Of a DNA stretch of 64,000 nucleotides, positions 45,006 through 54,000 are shown in pieces. The DNA is from Synechococcus sp. MW101C3. GTDB taxonomy: Bacteria > Cyanobacteriota > Cyanobacteriia > PCC-6307 > Cyanobiaceae. A program made the position numbers and the translations under genes. Within the stretch, counting starts at the first letter, position 1; every line of letters begins with the position of its first letter. Location of the stretch: contig NZ_NQKX01000002.1 of assembly GCF_002252635.1 (NCBI RefSeq), positions 1 to 64,000 on the forward strand, given 5' to 3'. Under the pieces are notes generated by a model. That model saw only the letters and a program-made list of their open reading frames with translations, was not told where the DNA came from and made no database searches.

Positions 45006-46172
45006 ATGACCTCCAGCCAGCCCACCAGCTCCCGATCCGACCGCACCCCAGGCCCTGGAGTGGTGGCGGGGTCGCCGTTGCGCACGATCGAGGTGGCGCT
45101 GGCCAGCAATCCCTACACGGTGCGGATCGGTGAAGGGGCGCTGGAGGCGCTGGGCGGTCTGCTGGAGGAACGGGGCTGCGCGGCCGGCACCCAGGTGCTG
45201 CTGGTCACCAATCCTGAGGTGGATCACCACTACGGCGCCCGGGTACTGGCCAGCCTGCAGCGGCACGGCTTCCACACCACCCGGCTGGTGATCGCCGCGG
45301 GGGAAGAGCAGAAGACCCTCGCCACCGTGTCCCAGATCCACGACGCGGCCTACGCGCAGCGACTGGAGCGGCGATCCCTGGTGGTGGCGCTGGGCGGCGG
45401 TGTGGTGGGCGACATGGCGGGTTTCGCCGCCGCCACCTGGCTGCGCGGCATCCCCGTGGTGCAGGTGCCCACCACCCTGCTGGCGATGGTGGATGCGGCG
45501 ATCGGCGGCAAGACTGGCGTGAACCACCCCGGCGGCAAGAACCTGATCGGCGCCTTTCACCAGCCGGAGCTGGTGCTGGTGGATCCCGCCACGCTCACCA
45601 CGTTGCCGGAGCGGGAGTTCCGCGCCGGCATGGCGGAGGTGATCAAATACGGCGTGATCGGTGACCCGATCCTGTTCGCCGATCTGGAGTCGGCGGCGGA
45701 TCTTTCCAGCCTCGAGGCGATCGGCCCGGCCCGCCTGCAGCGGCTGCTGCAGCGCTCGGCTGCCGCCAAGGCCCGGGTGGTGGCAGCTGATGAACGGGAG
45801 GGCGGCCTGCGGGCGATCCTCAACTACGGCCACACCCTCGGCCACGTGGTGGAAACGCTCTGCGGCTACGGCACCGTGATCCACGGCGAAGCGGTGGCGA
45901 TGGGGATGGAGGCCGTCGGTCAGCTGGCTTTGGCGATGGGCCTGTGGAAAGCCGCCGACCAGGAACGCCAGCGGGCGGTGATCGCCAAGGCCGGCCTGCC
46001 GCTGGTTCTGCCGCCGCTGGACGTGGAGGCGGCGATGCAGACCCTGCAGAGCGACAAGAAGGTGAACCAGGGGCAGCTGCGCTTCGTGCTGCCCACCGGC
46101 ATCGGCCATGTGGTGATCCGCAACGACGTGGATCCGGCCCTGATCCGCCAGCTGCTGGCCGGCTCGCTCTGA
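45006..46172 (+). CDS. aroB: 3-dehydroquinate synthase
   Basis: A 388-residue NAD- and zinc-dependent enzyme that cyclises DAHP to 3-dehydroquinate in the shikimate pathway. The NAD-binding [25 protein letters not shown] (about 120), [35 protein letters not shown] and the zinc ligands in [30 protein letters not shown] are complete. The first 25 residues are a variable Ser/Pro leader. It starts 69 bp after recQ on the same strand. Confidence 0.97.
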   Translation: MTSSQPTSSRSDRTPGPGVVAGSPLRTIEVALASNPYTVRIGEGALEALGGLLEERGCAAGTQVLLVTNPEVDHHYGARVLASLQRHGFHTTRLVIAAGEEQKTLATVSQIHDAAYAQRLERRSLVVALGGGVVGDMAGFAAATWLRGIPVVQVPTTLLAMVDAAIGGKTGVNHPGGKNLIGAFHQPELVLVDPATLTTLPEREFRAGMAEVIKYGVIGDPILFADLESAADLSSLEAIGPARLQRLLQRSAAAKARVVAADEREGGLRAILNYGHTLGHVVETLCGYGTVIHGEAVAMGMEAVGQLALAMGLWKAADQERQRAVIAKAGLPLVLPPLDVEAAMQTLQSDKKVNQGQLRFVLPTGIGHVVIRNDVDPALIRQLLAGSL

Positions 46173-46203
46173 GCGGCGACCGCGACGCCGCAGCCCCCTG
46201 GGC

Positions 46204-46551
46204 TCAGGCGCTAGTTGGTGAGCTGTGCGGTTCGCCGGCCTGCGCCAGCAGCATCCGCACCATCAGTGAGAGCGTCTGGCGGTTGCCGCCCGCGGAACGC
46301 CAGGCCTCCAGCCACACCTGCAGCGGTGCGGATTCGTTGCTGCTGCCCGTTCCGTTGCCGCTGGTGCCGGCGCCATTCGCAGCGGCAGGTTCTGCCGACA
46401 GGCGCGCCAGGAAGGCGGCGGCATCGTCGAGGCAGGAGGTTCCCTTGCCGAAGCCATCGAGCCGGGGATCAAGGGCCGCCAGCAGGGTTTCCAGCTGCTG
46501 GCGGTTCAGCGGCGGCAGCTGGGGCGCACCATCGTGGCCATCATTGAACAA
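46204..46551 (-). CDS. small hypothetical protein
   Basis: A 115-residue frame that would start with TTG at 46551. It has a helix-like N-terminal part (LNRQQLETLLAALDPRLDGFGKGTSCLDDAAAFLARL), a Gly/Asn/Ser-rich linker and a C-terminal helix (LQVWLEAWRSAGGNRQTLSLMVRMLLAQAG). The composition and strand order read as a real protein, but the family is unknown and the start codon is doubtful. Confidence 0.5.
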   Translation of the reverse strand: MFNDGHDGAPQLPPLNRQQLETLLAALDPRLDGFGKGTSCLDDAAAFLARLSAEPAAANGAGTSGNGTGSSNESAPLQVWLEAWRSAGGNRQTLSLMVRMLLAQAGEPHSSPTSA

Positions 46552-46601
46552 GGGAATGCCGTGAAACGCTGACCAAGCATCGCGGCAAAGCTGTCAAAAC
46601 G

Positions 46602-48176
46602 TCACGGTTTCTGGCGAATGAACAGCCCCAGCCCGTTGCGATCGAGGTTTCCGACCCACACGGTCGTGGGCATTCCGCCGGCCCCGGCCTGAAACGTGAC
46701 CGCCGCAGGGCCAAAGGCGTTTTCGCCGCGGGGTTGGTAGGAGAAGGTGTTGCCGCTCACCGGCGTGAGCGGGAAGCGCTGCGGCTCCGGGCCGATCAGC
46801 AGCTCAAGGCCGTCGGCCCCGCGGCGGATGTCGAGCAGCCCGAAGTAGTCGTTCTCGTAGCGGCCCACGTAGCGCTCCAGGGGCAGCGGCGGCACGACGA
46901 CAGCGGGGGCCACCACGGCGGGGTAGTCCTGCTGGCTCATGCTCTTGAAGATGCCCTGCAGCAAGGGGAGGTAGTCACGGCTGATCTCCCCTTCCACCGC
47001 CAGATCCAGAAAGCTGAGCGCCACCGCTTCCGGCAGGCCCACTGGTTGGCCGTTGGTGAGCACCACGATGCCGAGCTTTTCGGCAGGCAGCAGATACACA
47101 GCCGTGGCGGCACCAAGGAAGAAGGCACCGGAGTGGGAGAGCTGCACCAGCCCTGCTCCGTGCTTGCCCACATTCCAGCCGAGCCCATAGAGCCCGGCCG
47201 CATCGGTGGCTGGATCCGCCGGTGGGGTGCTGATCACCTGCGGGCGATGGGTTTCGGCCAGGGCAGCGGCCTGCAGCACGGGCTTGCCGGCAAAGCGGCC
47301 GCCGTTGAGCTGCAAGCGCAACCAGCTGCCCATGTCCCGCGCTGACGCGCTCACCCCGCCAGCGGGAGATTCCGCATCGGCATCGCGATCGAAGCGCGCC
47401 ACCCAGCCCTGTGCGGTGGGCACGTGCAGGCGGGCACGGTTGGCGTCGGCGATCAACGCGGCATGGCTGGAGGTGGTGCGCGTCATGCCCAGGGGCTTGT
47501 AGAGCCGCTCGCGCGAGATCGCCTCCCAGCTGCTGCCACCGGCACGGGCAGCCGCCTCTGCCGCGGCGGTGAAGCCGAAGTTGGTGTAGGCGTAGTGGGC
47601 CCGGAAACGGTTGTTGGTGGGCAGGAAACGCAGCCGGGACAGGATCGTGTTGCGATCGAAGCCGAGATCCTCCAGGTCGTCGCCGGCATGATCAGGCAGA
47701 CCGCTGCGGTGCGAGAGCAGATCGCGCAGGGTCACATCTGGCGCGGTGCCGGCCGGACCGATGCGGGCCTCAGGCAGGGTGCGCAGCACCGGATCGTCCC
47801 AGCCCACCACCCCATCTCCCACCAGGGCCGCCACCACGGTGCTGGCCACCGGCTTGGAGAGGGAGGCCAGCTGGAACATCGTGTCGGGATCGACCGTTCC
47901 TGCCTGCCCCGCCTTGCGCACGCCGTAGCCACGCAGAAACACCAGTTGATCGTTGTGCACCACCGCGATCGCCATGCCCGGCACGCCGGTGCGGCGCTGC
48001 ATGGAGGTGGCGAGGCCATCGAGGCGTGCCAGGGCGGCAGCGAGGGATTGTGGGGTGACCCGCTGGGCCGCTGCCGCCGCCCGTGCAGCTGGAGCCGCGG
48101 CGAAGCCGGTGGCGAGGCTGGCGGCCAGCAGGCCGGCAACCATCAGCAGGCGGGGGAGGCGGGAAGTGACCGGCAC
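46602..48176 (-). CDS. exported serine hydrolase, class C beta-lactamase fold
   Basis: A 524-residue protein with an N-terminal signal sequence (RLPRLLMVAGLLAASLATGFAAAPAARA). The hydrolase domain (about 40-400) has the nucleophile motif S105-L-S-K108, Y197-T-N199 and a HSG triad in LSHSGAFFLG, the three active-site elements of class C beta-lactamase/DD-peptidase/esterase families. A C-terminal domain of about 100 residues starts with PLERYVGRYENDYFG, a lipocalin-like domain common after such hydrolases. The substrate (peptide, ester or lactam) is not predictable. GTG start at 48176. Confidence 0.92.
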   Translation of the reverse strand: MPVTSRLPRLLMVAGLLAASLATGFAAAPAARAAAAAQRVTPQSLAAALARLDGLATSMQRRTGVPGMAIAVVHNDQLVFLRGYGVRKAGQAGTVDPDTMFQLASLSKPVASTVVAALVGDGVVGWDDPVLRTLPEARIGPAGTAPDVTLRDLLSHRSGLPDHAGDDLEDLGFDRNTILSRLRFLPTNNRFRAHYAYTNFGFTAAAEAAARAGGSSWEAISRERLYKPLGMTRTTSSHAALIADANRARLHVPTAQGWVARFDRDADAESPAGGVSASARDMGSWLRLQLNGGRFAGKPVLQAAALAETHRPQVISTPPADPATDAAGLYGLGWNVGKHGAGLVQLSHSGAFFLGAATAVYLLPAEKLGIVVLTNGQPVGLPEAVALSFLDLAVEGEISRDYLPLLQGIFKSMSQQDYPAVVAPAVVVPPLPLERYVGRYENDYFGLLDIRRGADGLELLIGPEPQRFPLTPVSGNTFSYQPRGENAFGPAAVTFQAGAGGMPTTVWVGNLDRNGLGLFIRQKP

Positions 48177-48645
48177 CGGGGCTTTGGCAGTACGGCCGGA
48201 AGCTAAGGCCGCTGCACAGATCCGCCCGCCACTGAACGGGGATGGTCATGCCCTGCGCCGGCGCGATGCCAGCAAGCGGGCATACTTGTCAAGGACCAGC
48301 ATTTCACGGTGGTGGTGCCTTCGGGCAGGGGTCTCGGGTGGTGGTTCACCTGAGACCTTTCCATTGGCAAGGTCTGCGGATGGCCTGTCCTGAGCCAGTG
48401 CGGCTGGCGCCGCTGGAGCTGCTGAAGCCGCGAGCGTTCTGCCGCGGTCCAGGGCTGGGTCTGGTCTGGATGGTTCACGCCGAAGCGTCGCAACGGAGGG
48501 CCTCCTGTGAATGGACCGAAGACCGGTGCCACAGCAGATCTGAACGATTCACGTCGGCAGAATGTCTGCACATCGTCCAGATACCGCCGAACAGCCGCCC
48601 AGTGTTACCCACATCTACCGACGCGACCCTGGCCTTGAGCTCTGC
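48177..48645. other. 469-bp gap
   Basis: No supported gene between the serine hydrolase start and the next minus-strand gene. Frames on both strands are short and unlike any family. The promoter of the hydrolase should lie at 48,177-48,300. Confidence 0.45.
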
Positions 48646-49059
48646 TTAGAAGTCTGCAGAAGAAAAGGATGACGGCGTCTTGCGACTAGTCTGAGCGAAT
48701 AGCCAAGCGCTGGTCGCGGCAACGCCGATGCATGGGAGCAGGAAAATGAACTCGCCAATGCCAACTTGATTCGAAGACAAGGTGACAACCACAAGGAAGC
48801 TGACAGCGGCAAGCAGGCACAGGCAAAGTGAGCTTGCTCTTTGCAGGCTTGGAATACAACCTGTGGCGACAAGGCAAACCCAAAGGGCAGGGGCTACGTA
48901 GATACCCCAGGCGAACCAGTCAAGGCTGTTCCAGGCGATCTCAATAAGGGCACCAAGGCCTCTTGCTCGTGCAACCTCACCGATGCAAAGAAAGAAGAGT
49001 GCCAGCACAACGTATGGAACGACAACGATGGCCCCAACGGCATGCAGGAGTCGATTCAT
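48646..49059 (-). CDS. small integral membrane protein, unknown
   Basis: A 137-residue protein with four predicted spans (LLHAVGAIVVVPYVVLALFFL, WFAWGIYVAPALWVCLVATG, LCLCLLAAVSFLVVVTL, IGEFIFLLPCIGVAATSAWLF) and a polar Ser/Thr tail. The regular hydrophobic pattern supports a real gene; no family is recognised. Base composition is lower in GC than the neighbouring core genes, so it may be part of an accessory segment that continues to the IS remnant. Confidence 0.7.
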   Translation of the reverse strand: MNRLLHAVGAIVVVPYVVLALFFLCIGEVARARGLGALIEIAWNSLDWFAWGIYVAPALWVCLVATGCIPSLQRASSLCLCLLAAVSFLVVVTLSSNQVGIGEFIFLLPCIGVAATSAWLFAQTSRKTPSSFSSADF

Positions 49060-49498
49060 TCCTTAGCCTCCAGAGAAGCGCACATCCTCTAGCCCATCAC
49101 ACAGTCCTGAGGCAGTCTCCATAAGTGCGCACTGAGAAGATGATCATAGCTTATTGATAGCGACGGAGGCCAATACGATCCATCCACTAGCGCCTTCACC
49201 GCGGCATCAAGGGCCTCAGCAGTGGCCCCAAGCTTCAACAGGTGGACGTCCTGCTCAGCCATCCCGATGGTCCCCCCTCGCGTAGCGCCCTCCCGGTCAA
49301 CGGCACCAAGGACGGCAGAGCCAGTGGCCAGTTGGCAGCCAGCGGCAGGAGCGACGGCATGGCCTGCAGCAAGGCCGGCGGCCCTGAGCTGCAGCACCTG
49401 GAGCAACGCCTGGATCGGCTGGAGCAGTTGGTTGCGCTGATCGCCTAGCTGCTGGCGGGTTCTAGCCTCCCGCCAACCTGAAGCTCGAGCCCTTGCTC
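49060..49498. other. 439-bp gap with one weak open frame
   Basis: A plus-strand frame from GTG 49242 to 49448 (68 codons) ends in a coiled-coil-like LQHLEQRLDRLEQLVALIA; the rest is low-complexity. It could be a small protein or a fragment. Nothing else is recognised. Confidence 0.35.
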
Positions 49499-49687
49499 AT
49501 GCCCTTAAACCTTGAGAAGCTGGGCCGCTTCCTACTGCGTGGCCTCCGTATTGGCGCCAGCACGATCTCGATCGTGGAGCTGCTGCGCAGTGACTGGACC
49601 GGCGGCATCGCCGCCGGCTTGGCCTGGCTGGTGTTTCTGCAGGTGGAGCGGCGGCTTCCGCCGGTACCTCAGGAGCCCAAGACCTGA
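49499..49687 (+). CDS. small membrane-associated protein
   Basis: A 62-residue frame from ATG 49499: an amphipathic start (PLNLEKLGRFLLRGLRIGAS), a short hydrophobic stretch (GGIAAGLAWLVFLQV) and a Pro-rich end. It reads as a real small protein, and its stop meets the decayed transposase on the opposite strand. Family unknown. Confidence 0.5.
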   Translation: MPLNLEKLGRFLLRGLRIGASTISIVELLRSDWTGGIAAGLAWLVFLQVERRLPPVPQEPKT

Positions 49688-49689
49688 TC

Positions 49690-50390
49690 CGTAGGCAGCT
49701 TGTTCGCTTTGCTGGCACACCCAGGCCTCCAGCGCCAGGCGCAGGTCATCAGGCAGATCACTGCCACGATTCCCCTTGCCGTAGCGACGATCCTCCTGGG
49801 CATCCAGGATTTGGGCCTTGCGCAACAAGGCGTTGATCTCCTGCTGGAGCTCCCTATCCGCCCTGAGCATCCACTCATGGCTCACGGCCTTGTGTTTGGA
49901 GGCATTGGCCTGAACCTTGGTGCCATCCAGCGCCACATGGCTCAGGCTCACCATCCCGGCTGGTTGTCAGAGCCGCAGGATTTGAACGAACAGACCCTTG
50001 AGCGCGTCAAGTGGGCGCGTCAAGGTTCCGGCGTCGGAACTCACTGATGTGGCTGTGGTCTGGCTGCTGGTTGGCCGTCAGCACCCGGAAGGCCAGGTCC
50101 TCGTAGCAGGCGTGCTCGATCCTGCGGGAAGAGACGATGCCCACGCAGTACGCATCGAGCAACAGCAGCGTCAACCGCTTCGCGGAAACCTGCCGGCTAA
50201 ATCCTGGGGTTAAAGCCCTTCTCCCCGCAGGGATCCTTGGGTTGAGCAGGTATCAGGACCTGTGAGAGATCCAGCTCATCCACCAGATCCAGCAGGAATA
50301 CACCTGATGGTCTTCTAAGAGCCAGTCACTGGGTGATGGCGGCAGCAGGGTGGTCTGCTCAGGCTGCCAGGGGCGGAAGGTCTTGGGCAT
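49690..50390 (-). pseudogene. decayed IS1182-type transposase
   Basis: On the minus strand, pieces of one transposase appear in order but in shifting frames: MPKTFRPWQPEQTTLLPPS (from ATG 50390), then FLLDLVDELDLSQVL one frame off, then LLLLDAYCVGIVSSRRIEHACYEDLAFRVL, PDHSHISEFRRRNLDA, and finally SLSHVALDGTKVQANASKHKAVSHEWML with AQILDAQEDRRYGKGNRGSDLPDDLR. This is the N-terminal half of IS1182-family transposases; the catalytic C-terminal half is gone. At least two frameshifts and a deletion make it inactive. Confidence 0.85.
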
Positions 50391-50770
50391 ACCCCATTCT
50401 CTCGCCCAGATTGATTGCAGCAACTTAGATCTGGGCGGTTTCAGGGGCTTCTGTGGAGAGGCTGGCCGCGGTCTACGGGCAACTAACTCCTAGCTGCACC
50501 CAATCCTTCCTTTATGGGGAAGCGGAGGCGTAATGGCTGGTTTCGGGGAGTGCCCTGCAAGGATCCACTGAAATGAAGCAGATGTGCTGACGATGCGCAT
50601 CAATTTGCCCATATCAGAATATGGCTGAATAAACTTACCAATCCTGCAGACTTAATGCAGAAGAGCTTAAGAAAGACGAAAGACCATTGGCGAATCAATG
50701 CTCGTGTTCATGAGCAGACTTGGAGCACATCCATATCACATGGATGTGCACATCCACAAAGGAGTCAGTC
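50391..50770. other. 380-bp AT-rich gap before the stress genes
   Basis: Lies between the transposase remnant and the CsbD gene. The part from 50,560 on is clearly AT-richer and should carry the CsbD promoter. No open frame of note. Confidence 0.45.
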
Positions 50771-50953
50771 ATGGGTATGGGAAAAGACATGAAAGCCACC
50801 GCTAAGAACATCGAAGGCAAAGTTCAGGAGGCCACTGGCAACATCACCGGTAACAAGAAGGATCAGCTAGCAGGCAAGGTCAAGCAAGCCCAAGCCAGCG
50901 GTGAACATGCCATGGAAGACCTGAAAGACACAGTGCGCGACGCCACCAACTAA
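50771..50953 (+). CDS. CsbD-family stress protein
   Basis: A 60-residue, highly charged, helical protein: KATAKNIEGKVQEATGNITGNKKDQLAGKVKQAQASGEHAMEDLKD. The GKxQExxGxxTGNxxxQLxGKxxQ pattern is that of the CsbD family, small general-stress proteins of unknown mechanism. The ATG at 50771 is chosen; an upstream frame start at 50720 would add an unlikely leader. It leads a compact cluster with DUF1328 and a second CsbD gene. Confidence 0.92.
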   Translation: MGMGKDMKATAKNIEGKVQEATGNITGNKKDQLAGKVKQAQASGEHAMEDLKDTVRDATN

Positions 50954-50996
50954 ATAGAGATTGCTCAGCTGATCAACACACTTTAGGAGCTTCGTC

Positions 50997-51161
50997 ATGC
51001 TTAACTACGCCATTACTTTCTTTGTCATTGCGATCGTCGCTGCGGTCCTGGGCTTCAGCGGTATCGCCGGATCAGCTGCGAGCATCGCTCAGATCCTGTT
51101 CCTTGTGTTTCTCGTGCTTGCCGTGATCTCTTTCCTCACCGGCCGGCGCGGCGCAATGTGA
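50997..51161 (+). CDS. DUF1328 (YtjA-type) small membrane protein
   Basis: A 54-residue peptide with two hydrophobic spans: [35 protein letters not shown], and [19 protein letters not shown]. This is the DUF1328/YtjA pattern (LxxAxxFxxxAxxAxxxGFxGIAxxAxxIAxxLF). GGAG lies 10 bp before the ATG at 50997. It is 43 bp after the CsbD gene; YtjA-type and CsbD genes frequently sit together and respond to osmotic or envelope stress in other bacteria. Function is unknown. Confidence 0.9.
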   Translation: MLNYAITFFVIAIVAAVLGFSGIAGSAASIAQILFLVFLVLAVISFLTGRRGAM

Positions 51162-51319
51162 ATAGCAGCGTTAATCATAATGTTCTGCTCAGATCATTGT
51201 GATCGGAGTCCAGTAATCAATGGTTACTGACTATTGAACAACTCTGGACATGCAGTATTGGTTGCCACAGCTTTTCTTTTCATTGCACTAAACCTCTTTC
51301 CACCCTCGCTATCGTCACC

Positions 51320-51646
51320 ATGAAGCACCACTTTCGTTTTCTGCGCCAGTTGGCCGCCACTTGCCTTGGCCTTGTCTTCAGCCTGCTGGTGTTGATCGCC
51401 ACGCCGGCTTTGAGCGCTCCCGCCCAGGCCTCAGGAGCCTTCACTCTCAGCGCCTCCCCCTTGCCCCTGGCCTCCACCGCCGGCCGCGTCAAGGCTGGCG
51501 CCAAGGACATCGAGGGCAAGACCCAGGAATCGATTGGCAAGGTCACTGGCAACAAGGGAGATCGCCTCGCCGGTAAGGCGAAGCAGGCTGAGGCTAAAGG
51601 CCGGAATGCTGTTGAAGACGTCAAGGGCAAGGCCGGAATGGGCTGA
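51320..51646 (+). CDS. exported CsbD-family protein
   Basis: A 108-residue protein with an N-terminal signal sequence (RQLAATCLGLVFSLLVLIATPALSAPAQA, about 9-37) in front of a CsbD domain: AGAKDIEGKTQESIGKVTGNKGDRLAGKAKQAEAKGRNAVEDVKGKA. Common CsbD proteins are cytosolic, so this paralogue appears to be adapted for the periplasm. It resembles the CsbD gene 370 bp upstream in the domain part, which suggests duplication followed by gain of a signal sequence. A GC-rich hairpin follows the stop. Confidence 0.9.
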   Translation: MKHHFRFLRQLAATCLGLVFSLLVLIATPALSAPAQASGAFTLSASPLPLASTAGRVKAGAKDIEGKTQESIGKVTGNKGDRLAGKAKQAEAKGRNAVEDVKGKAGMG

Positions 51647-51658
51647 GCCAGGATCAGT

Positions 51659-51699
51659 GGCCCGGCCTGATATCACGCCTGAAAACGCCAGGCCGGGCC
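51659..51699 (+). terminator. GC-rich hairpin after exported CsbD gene
   Basis: A perfect 11-bp inverted repeat (GGCCCGGCCTG / CAGGCCGGGCC) with a 19-nt loop lies 12 bp after the stop. A T-run is missing, so it is a terminator-like hairpin rather than a textbook one. Confidence 0.5.
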
Positions 51700-51707
51700 G
51701 CTTACGT

Positions 51708-51744
51708 CTAGGAGCCTGTTGGTCTACGCGCAACAGGCTCCTAG
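51708..51744. repeat. 14-bp perfect inverted repeat
   Basis: CTAGGAGCCTGTTG (51708-51721) and CAACAGGCTCCTAG (51731-51744) with a 9-nt loop. It follows the terminator-like hairpin and lies about 200 bp from the attachment scar. It may be a bidirectional terminator or a remnant of an IS end pair. Confidence 0.6.
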
Positions 51745-51945
51745 CCCTGACGGAGTGATCTGTACTAGCACTGCCGCTCAAAACGGCCCAAGCCCGCCTT
51801 CTGGAACTGTTGCCACTGCTCCACAGCCTGCGTCGGCGAAGGCGGGTACGGATCTCCGTCCAGGAGAGGGCGTTACCTCAAGTCCGATGGGCTTCCGTCC
51901 ATCCCATGGCCAACCGGAGGTGGTCACCAATCCCTGAACAGTCAA

Positions 51946-51990
51946 TCGGGGCGACAGGATTCGAACCTGCGACCTAGTGCTCCCAAAGCT
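51946..51990 (-). other. attachment scar: 3' half of tRNA-Pro(UGG)
   Basis: The minus strand reads GCTTTGGGAGCACTAGGTCG followed by CAGGTTCGAATCCTGTCGCCCCGA: the anticodon loop (TTTGGGA, anticodon UGG), 3' anticodon strand, T arm and 3' acceptor strand of tRNA-Pro, ending with discriminator A at 51946. The D arm and 5' acceptor strand are missing; the sequence to the right is unrelated. The break within the anticodon stem-loop is where tyrosine recombinases typically cross over. Confidence 0.88.
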
Positions 51991-52197
51991 CTTATGTTAG
52001 GCCTGCCTCAGTTTTTGCAATCACTTGAGTTCCCTCCTCAAGCCACTGCTGTCACTGCCTTTTGGGCTGCCTGTGGTTGCCAAGTTCTGGCTGGCTATGC
52101 CAGACTTTGTGGATGATTCTCTTGCGGATTATCTTGCAAGTGCGTCGTTCTGCCTGATTGTCTGGATCCTGTGCCGAAGTCCCAAGCCGGCAGCCGC

Positions 52198-53463
52198 ATG
52201 GCAAGAGATGCAAGAGATCGCGATTGGGTGACAGCCTTGCGCTTGTCGCTGAAATCCGACCTGGGCCCCCGGAGTGGCTGGACCGTTTCGGAGATGCGTG
52301 GACGGGTCCTGCTCAATCTTTCGGCTGGGGCCGCTGGTGGAACACGCCAACAGCGGGTTTTGCCCATGGCCTGGGCTGCGACTGAGCGACAGCGGATTCA
52401 CACGGCTGTTCTCGCCATCCACAAGGCCTTTGGGGAAGGCGTACCGCTGGATTTGGCAATTCAGGCGAGCAACTCAACCCCAGGCGAGGACGTTGCCATT
52501 GGTAATGGAGCTTCCCCTTTGGACGTCGACTGGCCCTCACTCATTGAGGGTTTCAGGGAGTACAAGCTGAGTAGTGGAGCTATCAAGCCATCAACCTGGC
52601 AGAGCATCTACCGCAGGCGTATGGCAGCCATCCTCGAGGCCGCCGGAGGGAAGCGGCGTCCGGTCTCCCCCAAACAACTCCTGGAAACGATCGTTGGTGC
52701 CTGGAAGGATCGACCAGGGACCCGGGGACGACAGCTTCAGGTCCAGCTCACCGCCGCCTTACTCCGATGGGGCGTGGATTCCGAGCGGCTACAGCCCCAC
52801 TGGGCGCCACCCCTGGATCTTTCTGTCTATGTAGGCAGAAGGCGGGTGAGCAGCAGCATCACCACCCCGATCGAGGTAGAGCACATCCTGCAACTCGTTG
52901 CTGCTATCCCCGACGAACGCTGGCGTCTTGCTTTTCAGCTGATGGCTGCCTACGGACTGCGCCCCGAGGAATTGCAGCACCTGGAGCATCGGCAGGGTCA
53001 GCTCTGGACTACCTATCAGAAGGTGTCTAGTCGTGGACGGACTCGTCCTCGACTTTTGCGAGTGCTTCCCTGCGATGACTGGGCTGTGTCTTGGCAGCTG
53101 GAGAGGGTGTTTCGTCCTCAGTTGATGCCGCCGATGCGACCGGGCCACGGTGCTGAGGACTTCGGGACTTATATGCGTCGTCGCTCTCTCTGGAGGAACT
53201 TGCGCCTCCAGTACGAATCCTCGGGTGAGAAGTTGGTGCTCTACTCCTGCCGACACGGCTATGCCCACCGCGCTCATGTTGTGTGCGACCTGCCACCCAA
53301 GGTGGTGGCTGCGGCGATGGGGCACACACTGGAAACCCACCTGGCGGCCTACAGCCGATGGTGTGGTGACGACGTGGTGGATGACGCTTTCGCCAAGGCA
53401 GAGCAGAGGTTGGGCCGGGGCCTACGCGCTCAGATCTCTGCGATGCAATACCGCACGGCTTGA
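52198..53463 (+). CDS. tyrosine recombinase/phage integrase
   Basis: A 421-residue integrase. The C-terminal catalytic domain has the Arg box FQLMAAYGLRPEELQHLEH (about 250), box II YSCRHGYAHRAH with His and Arg (about 350) and MGHTLETHLAAYSRW carrying the catalytic Tyr (about 384). The N-terminal part contains the core-binding helix region (WPSLIEGFREYKLSSGAIKPSTWQSIYRRRMAAIL). It lies 200 bp inside the tRNA-Pro scar and points away from it, the usual arrangement for a recombinase that recognises this att site. GTG at 52171 is an alternative start. It overlaps the PIN gene by 34 bp (convergent). Confidence 0.92.
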   Translation: MARDARDRDWVTALRLSLKSDLGPRSGWTVSEMRGRVLLNLSAGAAGGTRQQRVLPMAWAATERQRIHTAVLAIHKAFGEGVPLDLAIQASNSTPGEDVAIGNGASPLDVDWPSLIEGFREYKLSSGAIKPSTWQSIYRRRMAAILEAAGGKRRPVSPKQLLETIVGAWKDRPGTRGRQLQVQLTAALLRWGVDSERLQPHWAPPLDLSVYVGRRRVSSSITTPIEVEHILQLVAAIPDERWRLAFQLMAAYGLRPEELQHLEHRQGQLWTTYQKVSSRGRTRPRLLRVLPCDDWAVSWQLERVFRPQLMPPMRPGHGAEDFGTYMRRRSLWRNLRLQYESSGEKLVLYSCRHGYAHRAHVVCDLPPKVVAAAMGHTLETHLAAYSRWCGDDVVDDAFAKAEQRLGRGLRAQISAMQYRTA

Positions 53464-53999
53464 GAGAACCTGCTCAAGCCTTGTTCCGCCATGGTCGCCA
53501 AGTACTCCTCGACTGTTTTGGGAGGATTCTTCAGGCTGGCTCGGTGCAGTCGCATCGCCGTGCAGACTCTCGCGCTATCCAGATTCAACTGATCCACCAG
53601 AAACGGATCGGGATGGCAGGCGCCAATCCCATAGCTCGCCAAGGCTTGCTCCGGGAAGTCATCCAGGTTGAAGGTGAGGATCAGATCGGCCCCGCACTTG
53701 ATGGCGGCGGCTAGGACATGGCGGTCGTCCGGATCAGGTAGCTCCAGGGCTGGAATCAGGGTCTGATGGCCATCCACCAGCGCATCGCGCACGTGAGCAT
53801 TCATCAGCGAGCGGGTGCGCTCCAGTTGCTGTTTGGGCAGATCAGGCCGGTTCCGCAGTACTGCTGTGATCCACTCGTCGTGAATCTGGTCGCTCCATCG
53901 CGCCTGGTAGAGATCCGTGAGGGCCAGTCGCATCAGCAGATCGCGAAGGGGAGCCGGATAGAGAACGCACGCGTCGTAGACGACGGTGAGGCGATTCAC
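53430..53999 (-). CDS. PIN-domain ribonuclease toxin
   Basis: A 189-residue PIN protein of the RSP_2648-like group. The acidic metal-binding residues are visible in order: VVYDACVLYPAPLRD, IHDEWITAVLRNRPDL, ELPDPDDRHVLAAAIKCGADLILTFNLDDFP. The C-terminal 55 residues (NPPKTVEEYLATMAEQGLSRF) are a helix typical of this group. GTG at 53999 starts one base after the antitoxin stop, so the pair is translated together. The toxin should cleave RNA when the antitoxin is lost and so stabilise the element. Confidence 0.9.
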   Translation of the reverse strand: MNRLTVVYDACVLYPAPLRDLLMRLALTDLYQARWSDQIHDEWITAVLRNRPDLPKQQLERTRSLMNAHVRDALVDGHQTLIPALELPDPDDRHVLAAAIKCGADLILTFNLDDFPEQALASYGIGACHPDPFLVDQLNLDSARVCTAMRLHRASLKNPPKTVEEYLATMAEQGLSRFSQAVRYCIAEI

Positions 54000-54000
54000 C

